A DNA stretch of 64,000 bases from Clostridium beijerinckii (lineage in GTDB: Bacteria; Bacillota; Clostridia; Clostridiales; Clostridiaceae): contig CP029329.1 in NCBI GenBank assembly GCA_003129525.1, positions 2,089,501 to 2,153,500 on the forward strand, given 5' to 3'. The notes beneath the pieces were generated by a model. That model was not told the origin of the DNA. It saw only the letters and a list, made by a program, of their open reading frames with translations, and ran no database searches. The translations under genes were made by a program, and so were the position numbers. The stretch's first letter is position 1. Each line of letters starts with the position of its first letter. Shown one piece after another: positions 34,773 to 43,911 of this stretch.

Positions 34773-36023
34773 ATGAAACTTCTTTTAATAGGTGCAGGTG
34801 GTAGAGAACATGCTTTAGCTTGGAAACTTGCAAAGAGTGAAAAGGTAGAGAAAATATTTGTTGCACCAGGTAATGGTGGAACTGCAATTGAAAATAAATG
34901 TGAAAATATAAACATAACTGATATTGATGAGTTAGTTAAATTTGCACAAAAGGAAATTATTGATATTACAATAGTTGGGCCAGAAGATCCTTTAACAAAA
35001 GGGATTGTTAATGAATTTAAAAAAGAAGGATTAAAGATATTTGGACCAGCTGAAAATGGTGCGAGACTTGAAGGTAGTAAAAGCTTTTCTAAGGAATTTA
35101 TGAAAAAGTATGGAGTTAAAACTGCAGAGTATGAAAAATTTACAAATGTAGATGAGGCATTAAAATACCTAGAAATTTGCCCATATCCAACAGTTGTAAA
35201 AGCTGATGGACTAGCTGCTGGGAAAGGCGTTGCTATATGTGTAAATAAAGAAGAAGCAATAAATGCAGTAAAATCTTATATGATAGAGGATATTTTTAAT
35301 GGAGCAGGTCAAACAATAATAATCGAAGAATTCCTTGAAGGGGTTGAAGCTTCAATTCTTTCTATAACAGATGGAAAGGCAATAATTCCATTTATATCAG
35401 GAAAAGACCATAAACAAATATTTGATGGTGGCACTGGACCTAATACAGGTGGAATGGGAGTTTTAGCTCCAAATCCTTATGTTACAGAAGATGTGATGAA
35501 AGATTTTGAAGATAATATAATGGCTAAAACTTTAACAGGTATTCGTGAAGAAGGATTTGATTATAAAGGAATAATCTTCTTTGGTATTATGATAACTGAA
35601 AAGGGAACTTATCTGTTAGAGTATAATGTTAGAATGGGAGACCCTGAAACACAATCAGTTCTTTATTTAATGGAAAGTGATTTAGTAGAAGTTATTGAAG
35701 CTGCACTTAGAGAAGAATTAGATAAAACTATTATTAAGTGGAATGATGGAGTTTGCATAAATGTAGTTTTAGCATCAGGAGGATATCCAGGAGAATTCGT
35801 TAAGGGATATGAAATAAAAATAGATGAAAAAGTAAGAGATAAGGTATTTTTAGCTGGAGCTAAAGCAGAAGATGGAATTTTAAAGACAAATGGTGGTAGA
35901 GTATTATCAGTTGTTGGTCTTGGAAAAACTGTAGAGGAAGCCAGAATTGACGCATATGAGAATATTAAATATGTAACTTTCAAAGATGCATATTGCAGAA
36001 CCGATATAGGAATTCATAGATAG
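34773..36023 (+). CDS. purD: Glycinamide ribonucleotide synthetase
   Basis: Second step: phosphoribosylamine plus glycine. ATP-grasp enzyme of 416 residues with GAGGREHALAWKL at the N-terminus, VKADGLAAGKGV near 145, TGPNTGGMG near 225 and EYNVRMGDPETQ near 285. Separated from purH by 207 nt of AT-rich repeats. GGAGGTA ribosome site. Followed by a strong terminator, so it ends the purine cluster. Confidence 0.96.
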   Translation: MKLLLIGAGGREHALAWKLAKSEKVEKIFVAPGNGGTAIENKCENINITDIDELVKFAQKEIIDITIVGPEDPLTKGIVNEFKKEGLKIFGPAENGARLEGSKSFSKEFMKKYGVKTAEYEKFTNVDEALKYLEICPYPTVVKADGLAAGKGVAICVNKEEAINAVKSYMIEDIFNGAGQTIIIEEFLEGVEASILSITDGKAIIPFISGKDHKQIFDGGTGPNTGGMGVLAPNPYVTEDVMKDFEDNIMAKTLTGIREEGFDYKGIIFFGIMITEKGTYLLEYNVRMGDPETQSVLYLMESDLVEVIEAALREELDKTIIKWNDGVCINVVLASGGYPGEFVKGYEIKIDEKVRDKVFLAGAKAEDGILKTNGGRVLSVVGLGKTVEEARIDAYENIKYVTFKDAYCRTDIGIHR

Positions 36024-36036
36024 ATTATTTTTTTAT

Positions 36037-36087
36037 GACGTTGCTACAAAATGATTAAAAAATCAATGAGTAGTAACGTCTTTTTTA
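36037..36087 (+). terminator. Terminator of the pur cluster
   Basis: GACGTTGCTAC / GTAGTAACGTC stem, then TTTTTTAT. Confidence 0.9.
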
Positions 36088-36175
36088 TATTTAAGTATAT
36101 TATATATTTCAATTGGAAATTAGTTAATTAAATAAATATAATAAAGATTTAATATTATATACATTGAATTAATTA

Positions 36176-36204
36176 TTGATTTTAACTGTAAATAATTGTA
36201 TAAT
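36176..36204 (+). promoter_or_regulatory. Promoter of the 36.2 kb small RNA
   Basis: TTGATT at 36176-36181 and TATAAT at 36199-36204 with a 17-nt spacer. Transcription would start near 36211. Confidence 0.7.
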
Positions 36205-36210
36205 AACTAA

Positions 36211-36322
36211 TAGATGTAATTGATTTCAAATTCAAGGAAACTGTGATTCGAATATTTACGTGGGCACTTTATATTCGATGAGTTAATAGTGCAACCGACC
36301 TTTTTATAAGGTCGGTTTTTTG
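36211..36322 (+). ncRNA. Candidate small RNA or riboswitch with terminator
   Basis: About 110 nt between a good promoter and a strong terminator. Two mutually exclusive stems: TTCGAATAT / ATATTCGA (36247-36276) and GCACT / AGTGC (36264-36292). The terminator AACCGACC / GGTCGGTT-TTTT is at 36293-36322. This layout (sensor, alternative pairings, terminator) fits a riboswitch or attenuator for the gene at 36503, or a free small RNA. I do not recognise its consensus. Confidence 0.55.
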
Positions 36323-36502
36323 TTGTTAGGTACATGAAAATAAATAACAAGTCCAAAGGTTGCCATGAATATTTTTCATCAGGCAAGGAGATGAATTGCC
36401 CTCATAGAGATTCTATTAGGTCAATTTGCCGACTCAGCATGATGGAAAACAGGCGGGTAAATGGAAATATAAATTCAAAATTAAAATTGAGGTGTGATTT
36501 GT
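36323..36502 (+). other. Leader region of the repeat protein
   Basis: Holds ATAACAAGTCC (left half of the dispersed repeat) and stems such as TTGCCATGA / TCATCAGGCAA and TTGCC…GGCGGG. A frame of 66 codons from 36334 overlaps the next gene, lacks a ribosome site and is not supported. Confidence 0.4.
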
Positions 36503-36805
36503 ATGGGTATTTTCAATATGTTAAAAAAATATGATGAGTATGGATTTGATTCAAAGGGATTTCATAGAAATGGTACAAAATTTAATGAAGATGGATTTAA
36601 TGAAATTGGAATTCATAAAAACGGCACATGTTTTAATGACGAAGGATACAGTATAGAAGGATATGATAAAGATGGATATGATAAAGAAGGATATAATAAT
36701 GGAGGATATAATAGGGAAGGATATAATGCAATGGGATATAATATGAAGGGATATGATAAACAAGGCGAATTTTTAGAAACAAAATACAAATGGAAAGTAA
36801 AGTAG
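36503..36805 (+). CDS. Pentapeptide-repeat-like GY(D/N)xx protein
   Basis: A 100-residue protein made almost wholly of 5-residue units of form G-Y/F-D/N-x-x; at least seven perfect units run from about residue 54 to 88 (GYDKD, GYDKE, GYNNG, GYNRE, GYNAM, GYNMK, GYDKQ) and looser units precede them. The DNA shows the matching 15-nt tandem repeat. A repeat fold is likely; function unknown. The ATG at 36503 has GAGGTG 8 nt ahead; the upstream in-frame ATG at 36494 has none. Confidence 0.75.
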   Translation: MGIFNMLKKYDEYGFDSKGFHRNGTKFNEDGFNEIGIHKNGTCFNDEGYSIEGYDKDGYDKEGYNNGGYNREGYNAMGYNMKGYDKQGEFLETKYKWKVK

Positions 36806-36870
36806 AAAGATAATAATCATTATATATTGGAATATTAATTTATAAAAGTTGGAAGGGAATTGAAACAAGG

Positions 36871-38223
36871 TTGAGAAAGATTATATATTTAAAAAAATCA
36901 AGAAAATTAATGGTTGGTATTTCACTTATAGCTACAATATTATTTACATCTACAGGTGTATTTGCTGCAAATAATATTACATCAAATTCTATAAATAAAT
37001 CAAATAAATTTGCTGTATTTGTGTCTAATGATGGGCTATATATGTCAGAGCTTAAAGATTATAATCCTGTTAAGCTAGATGAAGGAACACAAATCAAGTT
37101 ACCTGTAATATCTAGAGATGGTTCATATGTTGCATATACTAAAAGTGATAATTTGGATATTTGCAATATTAAGACTAATGAAAAAGAAGAAGTTGCAAAA
37201 GATATAGAGTCATATGATTGGGATAGTAAAGGTGAGTTAATTTATTCTACAAAAAATACAGGAATATCAATGTATAACACAAATACAAAAAAATCAATCA
37301 ATATTATTAACAATGAATATAAGTATTATAATATTAATTGTGATAGTAAAAATAAGATATATGCTAATAAGGAATATAGATACACTGAAGGAAAGTATTT
37401 GAATGGGAAAGCACTTGGTATAATTAGTTATGATTTAGACAATAAGTCAGAAAAACTTATTTTAGAAGGAAAAGCACCAACTGATAAAGAGATTGGAAAA
37501 GAACATACAAATTCTGAAATACTTACATCGCTTGGATCAACTCCTACGATTTCTCAAGTATCAAATGATGATAAATACATTTATATTTGGAATAAACCTA
37601 ATTCAGCGTCAACAGCATCAGATATCACAGAATTTGCAATATATGATATTGTAAATAATAAGTTTATAGAATTTAATAATGATAATGCCTATGCATTAGC
37701 ATATAAAAATAATATTTCACAAAATCCTGTAGATAGTAGTCTTGTTGCATTGAATTCAGGGACTGGAAGAGATATGTATTATAATAAAACTTTAGGAATT
37801 TTAAATACAAAAACAAATACATTTATAAATTTATCTCCTGAAAATCAAGTTTCAATGACACCATGTTATTCTGAGGATGGAAAAAATATTTTGTATTCAG
37901 GAGCTAAGATGTTAGACAATATAAACATTACGCAAAATTTAAAGATTTGGCAAAGTGAACCTCACAATATTTATGAAGTAAGCACAGAAACACAAAAAAT
38001 AACACAAATAACTAATGGAAAATATTTTGATTTTGCACCTAAATATTTGTCAAATAATGAGATCCTTTTTGTAAGAGGAGATGGAGATTCATTTAGTTTG
38101 TGGAAAACAAAAGATGGAGTTGAAACTAAGCTTGGAGATTCATTAAGTTTTAATAAAGAATATACAAATAGTTGGTATTATGGACATTATAAAACTGAAA
38201 TGGTCGTGGATGTATTTAAATGA
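36871..38223 (+). CDS. Secreted beta-propeller (TolB/WD40-like) protein
   Basis: A 450-residue exported protein: N-terminal signal peptide (basic KKSRKL, hydrophobic core, cleavage near VFAAN) and blade-like repeats, for example ISRDGSYVAYTKSDNLDICNI, TPCYSEDGKNILYSGAKM and FAPKYLSNNEILFVRGDGDSFSLWK, as in TolB/DPP-IV-type propellers. No catalytic triad visible. TTG start with GGAAGGG upstream; the ATG at 36910 would cut the basic part of the signal. Function unknown. It ends in a shared terminator. Confidence 0.75.
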   Translation: MRKIIYLKKSRKLMVGISLIATILFTSTGVFAANNITSNSINKSNKFAVFVSNDGLYMSELKDYNPVKLDEGTQIKLPVISRDGSYVAYTKSDNLDICNIKTNEKEEVAKDIESYDWDSKGELIYSTKNTGISMYNTNTKKSINIINNEYKYYNINCDSKNKIYANKEYRYTEGKYLNGKALGIISYDLDNKSEKLILEGKAPTDKEIGKEHTNSEILTSLGSTPTISQVSNDDKYIYIWNKPNSASTASDITEFAIYDIVNNKFIEFNNDNAYALAYKNNISQNPVDSSLVALNSGTGRDMYYNKTLGILNTKTNTFINLSPENQVSMTPCYSEDGKNILYSGAKMLDNINITQNLKIWQSEPHNIYEVSTETQKITQITNGKYFDFAPKYLSNNEILFVRGDGDSFSLWKTKDGVETKLGDSLSFNKEYTNSWYYGHYKTEMVVDVFK

Positions 38224-38253
38224 AAAGTTATATTGTAGGAATTTAGTGTGCTA

Positions 38254-38311
38254 AATTATAAGAAAGAAACCAAACTCTAATTGTATTAAAGTTTGGTTTC
38301 TTTCTTATAAT
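38254..38311. terminator. Bidirectional terminator
   Basis: Long stem TTATAAGAAAGAAACCAAACT / AGTTTGGTTTCTTTCTTATAA between two convergent genes (propeller and GerMN lipoprotein); the A/T-rich flanks work in both directions. Confidence 0.85.
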
Positions 38312-38379
38312 TGTATATTAAACATATTCAAAAAATAACAGGTTAGTATGTGAGTTTATTTTAGGCCATACGCCTTATT

Positions 38380-38970
38380 CTAATTTCTATATTTAACAGT
38401 AGATAAATCTGATACATGATCATACTCTATTGCTTCATTATTATATAAGAATTTTACACCATCAATCCATTCACCTCTAGATTTGTTATTAGATTGAAGG
38501 AAGTTTTCAATTAAAGTATTTGATGTTACTGCACCACCAGTTGAACCTTGGAATTTTGGTACCCATTTATTGGTGCCAGAATCAGCTAAATTTATAGTAG
38601 CGACTTTCTTCCCATTCACTGTATCTATAGATTTAACTTCAATAGCTAATTTATCAAATCTCTTTTCAGAAACTGTTTTTGATAATTCTTTCAATTTATC
38701 TTCTAAACTTAAACTTTCATCTACTTCAAGGGTACTTGATTCGTTAGGTTCTAAAGAATTTTCATCTATAGTATAGATAGAAAGCTTTATCTTATTTACC
38801 TTTGCCTCTTCTTTAGATGTATCAGAAGAGCTATTGCTGTCTTTATTTTGTTCTACAGTAGTATTACTATTGGAACTATCGGAACTATTAGTATCCTTAG
38901 GCTTTGTAGTACAAGAAACCATTGTAATACTTAACATTAAAACTGTAGCTAAAATTAATTTTCTAGTCAT
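38380..38970 (-). CDS. GerMN-domain lipoprotein
   Basis: A 196-residue lipoprotein: signal with lipobox MVSC (Cys 20), a Ser/Asn-rich spacer (25-55), then a GerMN-like domain: KLSIYTIDENSLEPNES, LEDKLKELSKTVSEKRFDKLAIEV, KVATINLADSG, GSTGGAVTSNTLIENFLQ and IDGVKFLYNNEAIEYDH. GerMN domains occur in spore and envelope lipoproteins. AGGAGGTG ribosome site. Divergent from the fab operon. Confidence 0.8.
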   Translation of the reverse strand: MTRKLILATVLMLSITMVSCTTKPKDTNSSDSSNSNTTVEQNKDSNSSSDTSKEEAKVNKIKLSIYTIDENSLEPNESSTLEVDESLSLEDKLKELSKTVSEKRFDKLAIEVKSIDTVNGKKVATINLADSGTNKWVPKFQGSTGGAVTSNTLIENFLQSNNKSRGEWIDGVKFLYNNEAIEYDHVSDLSTVKYRN

Positions 38971-39082
38971 AATATGTACACCTCCTATATTATGGAATAT
39001 TCCATAAATAATCTTAATTAATTATATCATATAGCATTTGAAAATAAAAGTATGCTTACATATGGAAGAAATTGAAAACTAT

Positions 39083-39111
39083 TTGACAATGGATTTTTAG
39101 TATAGTATATT
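39083..39111 (+). promoter_or_regulatory. Promoter of the fab-acc operon
   Basis: Perfect TTGACA at 39083-39088, 17-nt spacer, TATATT at 39106-39111. It lies 260 nt before fabT. Confidence 0.75.
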
Positions 39112-39140
39112 TTGATTATCAAACTATTTGATATTAAAAC
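39110..39140 (+). promoter_or_regulatory. FabT operator
   Basis: TTTTGATTATCAAA(CTA) at 39110-39126 matches the TTTGA-N-TCAAA dyad bound by FabT in streptococci, overlapping the end of the -10 box. A second, weaker half-match TTTGATATTAAAA follows at 39127. Placement on the promoter implies repression, including of fabT itself. Confidence 0.7.
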
Positions 39141-39367
39141 TTTTTTAGCTATACGTATTTTTAAGATGAAATAATCATCTTATATTTTTGTTTAATAATA
39201 AAATAATCATATTCAAAGGATAAGTAACTATATTATGTAGTGATTTTCATATGATGTTGCATTAGCATTCTGACTTGATATTTTTTTGAATATGCCTAAA
39301 TGCAAAATATAAGTTTCATATTTAAAAAGGTATTTTTTTTAGAGGCCAAACTGGAGAGTGCAGATGA
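39141..39367 (+). other. Long leader of the fab operon
   Basis: About 230 nt of 5' leader containing a stem TTGCATTAGCATT / AATATGCCTAAATGCAA (39255-39306) that is a copy of the dispersed GACTTGATATTTTTTT-containing repeat. No T-box or known riboswitch seen. Confidence 0.5.
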
Positions 39368-39817
39368 ATGAATAAATCAACAATGATGATTAATGAACTT
39401 TTGGTGCAGTTATTTAATGAAGTTTTACAAATTGAAGAACAGAGTTTAAAAAATGGTATACTTTCAGATCTTTCAGTAACAGAAATACATACAATAGAGG
39501 CTATTGGAATGTATAGCGAAAGAACAATGTCAGAAGCAGCTCAGAAATTAAAAATTACTGTAAGTACTTTAACAACTGCTATAAACAAATTAATAAAAAA
39601 AGGATATGTAGAAAGAAAAAGAATAGAGGAAGATAGAAGAGTTGTGTTAGTCAAATTAACTAAAAGAGGTAAATTAGCTCTTAGACTTCATCAAAAATTT
39701 CATGGAGAAATGATAAATAACGCAATAGAAGGATTAAGTATGGAAGAGGAAACAATTTTAATTTCCTCTTTAAATAAATTAAATGACTTTTTTAAAGAAA
39801 AATACGAACTGGATTAA
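39368..39817 (+). CDS. fabT: MarR-family fatty acid operon repressor
   Basis: A 149-residue winged-helix regulator. The helix-turn-helix lies around residues 55-80 (TMSEAAQKLKITVSTLTTAINKLIKKGYVERKR) and the wing EDRRVVLVKLTKRG follows. As first gene of a fab operon with FabK it matches FabT, which binds DNA with acyl-ACP as co-repressor. GGAGAG site ahead. The operator at 39110 supports autoregulation. Confidence 0.9.
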   Translation: MNKSTMMINELLVQLFNEVLQIEEQSLKNGILSDLSVTEIHTIEAIGMYSERTMSEAAQKLKITVSTLTTAINKLIKKGYVERKRIEEDRRVVLVKLTKRGKLALRLHQKFHGEMINNAIEGLSMEEETILISSLNKLNDFFKEKYELD

Positions 39818-39853
39818 AGAAAAATATAAATTGCAATAATAAAGGAGAATACT

Positions 39854-40825
39854 ATGATTAATGTTAAAATTTCTGGAATTGGTGCATATTTACCACCATT
39901 AGTAGTTACAAACCACAAAATCAGTGAATTTGTTGAAACTAATGATGAATGGATAGTTCAAAGAACAGGAGTTAGTGAAAGAAGAATTTCAGAAGGCGAA
40001 GATACATCTGATATAGCAACAAAAGCAGCTAAAATTGCTCTTGAAAGAGCTGGAGTTGATGCAAAAGATTTGGATTTAATAATAGTTGCAACTATTAGTC
40101 CAGATATGTTTATACCATCAGTTGCGTGTTTAGTACAAAGCAACTTAGATGCAGATAATGCTGCGTGCTTTGATATAAATGTTGCATGTTCAGGATTTGT
40201 ATATGCATTAGAAATAGCAAATAGTATGATGCAGTCTATGAACTATAAAAATGCATTAGTAATTGGAGCAGAAGTTCTTTCAAAGGTAACTGATTGGACA
40301 GATAGAGGAACTTGCATTCTGTTTGGTGATGGTGCTGGAGCAGCTGTGCTTAAGCAAGATGAAAAAAAGGGAATTATTAAATCATATTTAAGATCAGATG
40401 GAAAAAAAGGAAATGCTTTAACTATAGGAGCAGCTGATTTTGATACTCCTTTTTCTAAAGAAAAGGTATTAAAAGATAGATTAATAAGAATGAATGGTAG
40501 GGAAGTATTTAAATTTGCAGTAGGTGCAATAGAAGACGCTATAAATGAAGTTATTAAAGATACTAATGTTTCATTAGAGGAAGTTAAATATATAATTCCT
40601 CATCAAGCAAATTCTAGAATTATAGAATTAGCAGCTAGAAAATTAAATTTAAATATAGATAAGTTTTATATGAATTTAGATAAAGTTGCAAATACATCAT
40701 CAGCAACAGTTCCAATAGCTTTAAATGAAATGTATGAAAAAGGTTTATTAAATAAAGGTGATAAACTTATATTAGTAGCATTTGGTGGTGGATTAACTTA
40801 TGCCTCTACTTTAATTGAATGGTAA
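39854..40825 (+). CDS. fabH: 3-oxoacyl-ACP synthase III
   Basis: Starts fatty acid synthesis by condensing acyl-CoA with malonyl-ACP. Thiolase-fold enzyme of 323 residues with catalytic Cys112 (NVACSGF), His in IPHQANSRI (about 246) and Asn in VANTSSAT (about 276). AAAGGAGAA ribosome site. 36 nt after fabT. Confidence 0.95.
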   Translation: MINVKISGIGAYLPPLVVTNHKISEFVETNDEWIVQRTGVSERRISEGEDTSDIATKAAKIALERAGVDAKDLDLIIVATISPDMFIPSVACLVQSNLDADNAACFDINVACSGFVYALEIANSMMQSMNYKNALVIGAEVLSKVTDWTDRGTCILFGDGAGAAVLKQDEKKGIIKSYLRSDGKKGNALTIGAADFDTPFSKEKVLKDRLIRMNGREVFKFAVGAIEDAINEVIKDTNVSLEEVKYIIPHQANSRIIELAARKLNLNIDKFYMNLDKVANTSSATVPIALNEMYEKGLLNKGDKLILVAFGGGLTYASTLIEW

Positions 40826-40855
40826 GAATATCAAAGTTTATGGAGGTATAAGATT

Positions 40856-41080
40856 ATGTTGTTTGAAGAAATTAGAGAAGTTATATGCGAACAATTAGGA
40901 GTTGAAAATGAAGAAGTAAAGCTAGAAACAACGTTTGAAGAGTTAGGTGCTGATTCTTTGGATTTATTTCAAATAGTAATTGAACTTGAAGAGAAATATG
41001 ATATACAAATAGAAGATGTTGAAGAATTAAAAACTATAAAAGACTCAGTAGATTATGTAGAAAAAATAAATAAACAATGA
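40856..41080 (+). CDS. acpP: Acyl carrier protein
   Basis: A 74-residue acidic carrier; Ser34 in GADSLDL receives phosphopantetheine. Helical pattern and length are typical. GGAGGTA ribosome site. A 168-nt gap before fabK has AT-rich DNA, with ATCAATTGAT at about 41116 and a possible weak internal promoter. Confidence 0.95.
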   Translation: MLFEEIREVICEQLGVENEEVKLETTFEELGADSLDLFQIVIELEEKYDIQIEDVEELKTIKDSVDYVEKINKQ

Positions 41081-41248
41081 TTTTAGAGAATATGAACTTA
41101 TTTTTAACATTTTAGTAATCAATTGATAAATACAAGTTATAATAGTAAAATTAATTTCATGTAGCTTATTTTACCAAGAATATATTTAAGGTACATTTAA
41201 AAAAATTCCATTATTATGTTAAACATAGTATGGCAGGAGGAATTTGTT

Positions 41249-42190
41249 GTGGAAAAAAATAGAGTATGTGAACTATTAGAAATAAAATATCCCATATTTC
41301 AAGGGGCTATGGCAAGAATTGCAGATGCTTCATTAGCTTCAGCAGTAAGTGAAGCTGGAGGACTTGGAATAATAACAGGTGCAGCACCAACAGAATGGGT
41401 AAGAGAACAAATACAAAAAACTAAGAAAATGACTAATAAACCATTCGGTGTGAATATAATGTTGATGGCCGAAAATGCTAGTGAAATAGCAGACTTAGTA
41501 TGTGAAGAGGGAGTATCTGTTGTTACAACTGGTGCAGGAAGTCCAGGGAAATATATGGAGAAGTGGAAGTCTCATGGGATAAAAGTTATTCCAGTAGTAG
41601 CTTCAGTTGCTCTAGCTAAAAGAATGGAGAAATCAGGTGCTGATGCAATTATTGCAGAAGGAACTGAATCAGGTGGTCATGTAGGTCAATTAACTACAAT
41701 GACATTAGTACCACAAGTAGTGGATGCAGTAAGTATTCCAGTTATAGCAGCTGGTGGTATTGGAGATGGTAGAGGTGTAGCTGCATCATTTATGTTAGGA
41801 GCTGAAGGAATTCAAGTTGGAACAAGATTCTTAGTAGCTAAGGAATGTACAATACATCAAAATTACAAAGATAAAATATTAAAAGCTAATGATATAGATA
41901 CAGAGGTAACAGGAAGACCAACAGGTCATCCTGTTAGAGTTCTTAGAAACAAACTTGCAAGAACTTACCTGAGGTTAGAAAAAGAAGGGGCGTCTATCGA
42001 AGAATTAGAAAAACTTGGTGCCGGTGGTTTAAGGAAAGCTGTTGAAGATGGTGATGTAGAAAATGGTTCCCTTATGTCAGGTCAAATAGCAGGACTTGTT
42101 AATAAAGAACAAACATGTAAAGAAATGATTGAAGAATTATTTGAAGAAGCAAATGAAATATTTAAGCGTTTTGGAGGAAAACATGAATAG
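41249..42190 (+). CDS. fabK: Enoyl-ACP reductase II (FMN)
   Basis: Last reduction in each elongation cycle, FMN- and NAD(P)H-dependent, insensitive to triclosan unlike FabI. The 313-residue barrel resembles nitronate monooxygenase: YPIFQGAMARIADASLA near 13, EAGGLGIITGAA, IAEGTESGGHVGQLT near 134-150 and VIAAGGIGDGRG near 170. GTG start with CAGGAGG 8 nt ahead; an earlier in-frame ATG at 41216 has no site. It overlaps fabD by 8 nt. Confidence 0.95.
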   Translation: MEKNRVCELLEIKYPIFQGAMARIADASLASAVSEAGGLGIITGAAPTEWVREQIQKTKKMTNKPFGVNIMLMAENASEIADLVCEEGVSVVTTGAGSPGKYMEKWKSHGIKVIPVVASVALAKRMEKSGADAIIAEGTESGGHVGQLTTMTLVPQVVDAVSIPVIAAGGIGDGRGVAASFMLGAEGIQVGTRFLVAKECTIHQNYKDKILKANDIDTEVTGRPTGHPVRVLRNKLARTYLRLEKEGASIEELEKLGAGGLRKAVEDGDVENGSLMSGQIAGLVNKEQTCKEMIEELFEEANEIFKRFGGKHE

Positions 42191-43112
42191 TAATAAAACT
42201 GCATTTCTTTTTCCAGGCCAAGGAGTTCAAACTATTGGAATGGCAAAGGAACTTTGTGAAAATATACCAGAATGTAAAGAAATTTTAGATCGTAGTGAAG
42301 AAATTTTAAATATGCCTATAAAAAAAATGATGTTTGAAGGACCAGAAGAACTTATTACTTCAACAGAAAATGCACAACCATTAATTGTTGTTGCTTCTCT
42401 TATTGCATTAAAAGCATTAGAGATAAATGGCATTGAAGCAGATTATGCAGCAGGACTTAGCTTAGGTGAATATCCAGCGCTTATATATGCAGGAGCACTT
42501 TCTTTAGAAGAGGGATTACTACTTATAAAAGAAAGAGGAAGAATTATGGGAAGCGCCCTTCCAAAGGGTTTAGGCAAAATGGCTGCTGTCTTAAAGTTAA
42601 ATGATGAAAAGCTAAAGGAATTATTAACTAGAGCAGGAGAATTTGGAATAATAGAAGGGGCTAACTTTAATTGCCCAGGTCAAGTAGTAGTTTCAGGTGA
42701 AAATCAAGCAATAGACGAAGCTGTAAAGATTGCAAAGGAACTTGGAGGTCTTGGAATTCCTCTAAAGGTTAGTGGACCATTCCATAGTTCACTACTTGAA
42801 CCTGCAAGTGAAGAATTCTTTAATACTATAAAAACTGTAAATATTAAAGAAATTAATAAAACAGTATATTCAAATGTTAAGGGGCTTCCTTATGAGCCAG
42901 AAGATGATATTAGAGAGCTATTAAAGAAACATATAAGAACTTCTGTGCTTTTTGAGAAAACAATAAATCATATGATAGATAGTGGTGTAGATACATTTAT
43001 TGAAGTTGGGCCGGGAAAAGCACTTAGGGGATTTGTTAAAAAGATCAATAAAAGTGCAAATCTTTTAAATGTAGAAGACATGGAATCATTACAATTAACA
43101 ATTAACAGTTAA
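42183..43112 (+). CDS. fabD: Malonyl-CoA:ACP transacylase
   Basis: Loads malonyl onto ACP. The 309-residue protein has FPGQGVQ at 10, the nucleophile Ser93 in GLSLGEY and the catalytic His201 in GPFHS. The start ATG at 42183 follows GGAGGAAA inside the end of fabK. The longer upstream frame lacks a ribosome site. Confidence 0.95.
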   Translation: MNSNKTAFLFPGQGVQTIGMAKELCENIPECKEILDRSEEILNMPIKKMMFEGPEELITSTENAQPLIVVASLIALKALEINGIEADYAAGLSLGEYPALIYAGALSLEEGLLLIKERGRIMGSALPKGLGKMAAVLKLNDEKLKELLTRAGEFGIIEGANFNCPGQVVVSGENQAIDEAVKIAKELGGLGIPLKVSGPFHSSLLEPASEEFFNTIKTVNIKEINKTVYSNVKGLPYEPEDDIRELLKKHIRTSVLFEKTINHMIDSGVDTFIEVGPGKALRGFVKKINKSANLLNVEDMESLQLTINS

Positions 43113-43152
43113 TTGTACATTGTCAATTGAATTAAGGGAGGTAATTATTTAT

Positions 43153-43893
43153 ATGTTAAAAGGAAAGTGTGCTATAATTACAGGAGCATCAAGAGGACTA
43201 GGAAAAGCAATTGCTTTAAAACTTGCATCTCTTGGAGTAAATATAGTTTTAAACTATAGAAGTAGCGAAAAAGAAGCAATAGATGTTGAAAATGAAATAA
43301 AAGAAATGGGTGTTGAAGTTCTAAGTGTAAAAGCAGATATTTCTAAGTTACAAGAAGTTGAAAATCTTGTAGCAGTGGCTAAAGAGAGATTTGGAAATAT
43401 TGATATTATGGTAAATAATGCAGGAATCACTAAAGACACATTAATACTTAGAATGAAAGAAGAGGACTTTGATAGTGTTATTGATGTAAACTTAAAAGGA
43501 GTATTTAATTGTTTAAAATCTATTACTCCAATCATGGTTAAGCAAAAACACGGAAAGATAATAAGCATTTCATCAGTAGTTGGAATTTCAGGAAATGCAG
43601 GTCAAGTTAATTATGCTGCATCAAAAGCAGGTATAATTGGAATGACAAAGTCACTTGCTAAAGAAGTTGGTTCAAGAGGAATCACTGTAAATGCAGTAGC
43701 ACCAGGATTTATTGAAACTGATATGACAGATGCTTTAAGCGATAAAGTTAAAGAAGAAGCAAAGAAAAACATACCACTTAAAAGACTTGGAAGTGCAGAG
43801 GATGTAGCAAATGTTGTAGCTTTCCTTGCAAGTGAAAGTTCAGACTATGTTACTGGGCAAGTTATTCAAGTTGATGGTGGAATGTTAATGTAA
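43153..43893 (+). CDS. fabG: 3-oxoacyl-ACP reductase
   Basis: NADPH-dependent short-chain dehydrogenase, 246 residues: cofactor motif TGASRGLG at 10-17, NNAG at 88-91, catalytic Ser141, Tyr154 and Lys158 (YAASK). GGGAGGT is 9 nt upstream of the ATG at 43153; an earlier ATG in frame at 43120 is not preceded by a site. The 40-nt gap from fabD is made of AACAATTAAC-type repeats. Confidence 0.95.
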   Translation: MLKGKCAIITGASRGLGKAIALKLASLGVNIVLNYRSSEKEAIDVENEIKEMGVEVLSVKADISKLQEVENLVAVAKERFGNIDIMVNNAGITKDTLILRMKEEDFDSVIDVNLKGVFNCLKSITPIMVKQKHGKIISISSVVGISGNAGQVNYAASKAGIIGMTKSLAKEVGSRGITVNAVAPGFIETDMTDALSDKVKEEAKKNIPLKRLGSAEDVANVVAFLASESSDYVTGQVIQVDGGMLM

Positions 43894-43911
43894 TGGAGGA
43901 AGAGTGGATTT

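Noticed and set aside
36334..36534. 66-codon frame before the repeat protein
   Set aside because: No ribosome site, overlaps the supported start at 36503, low-complexity basic composition.
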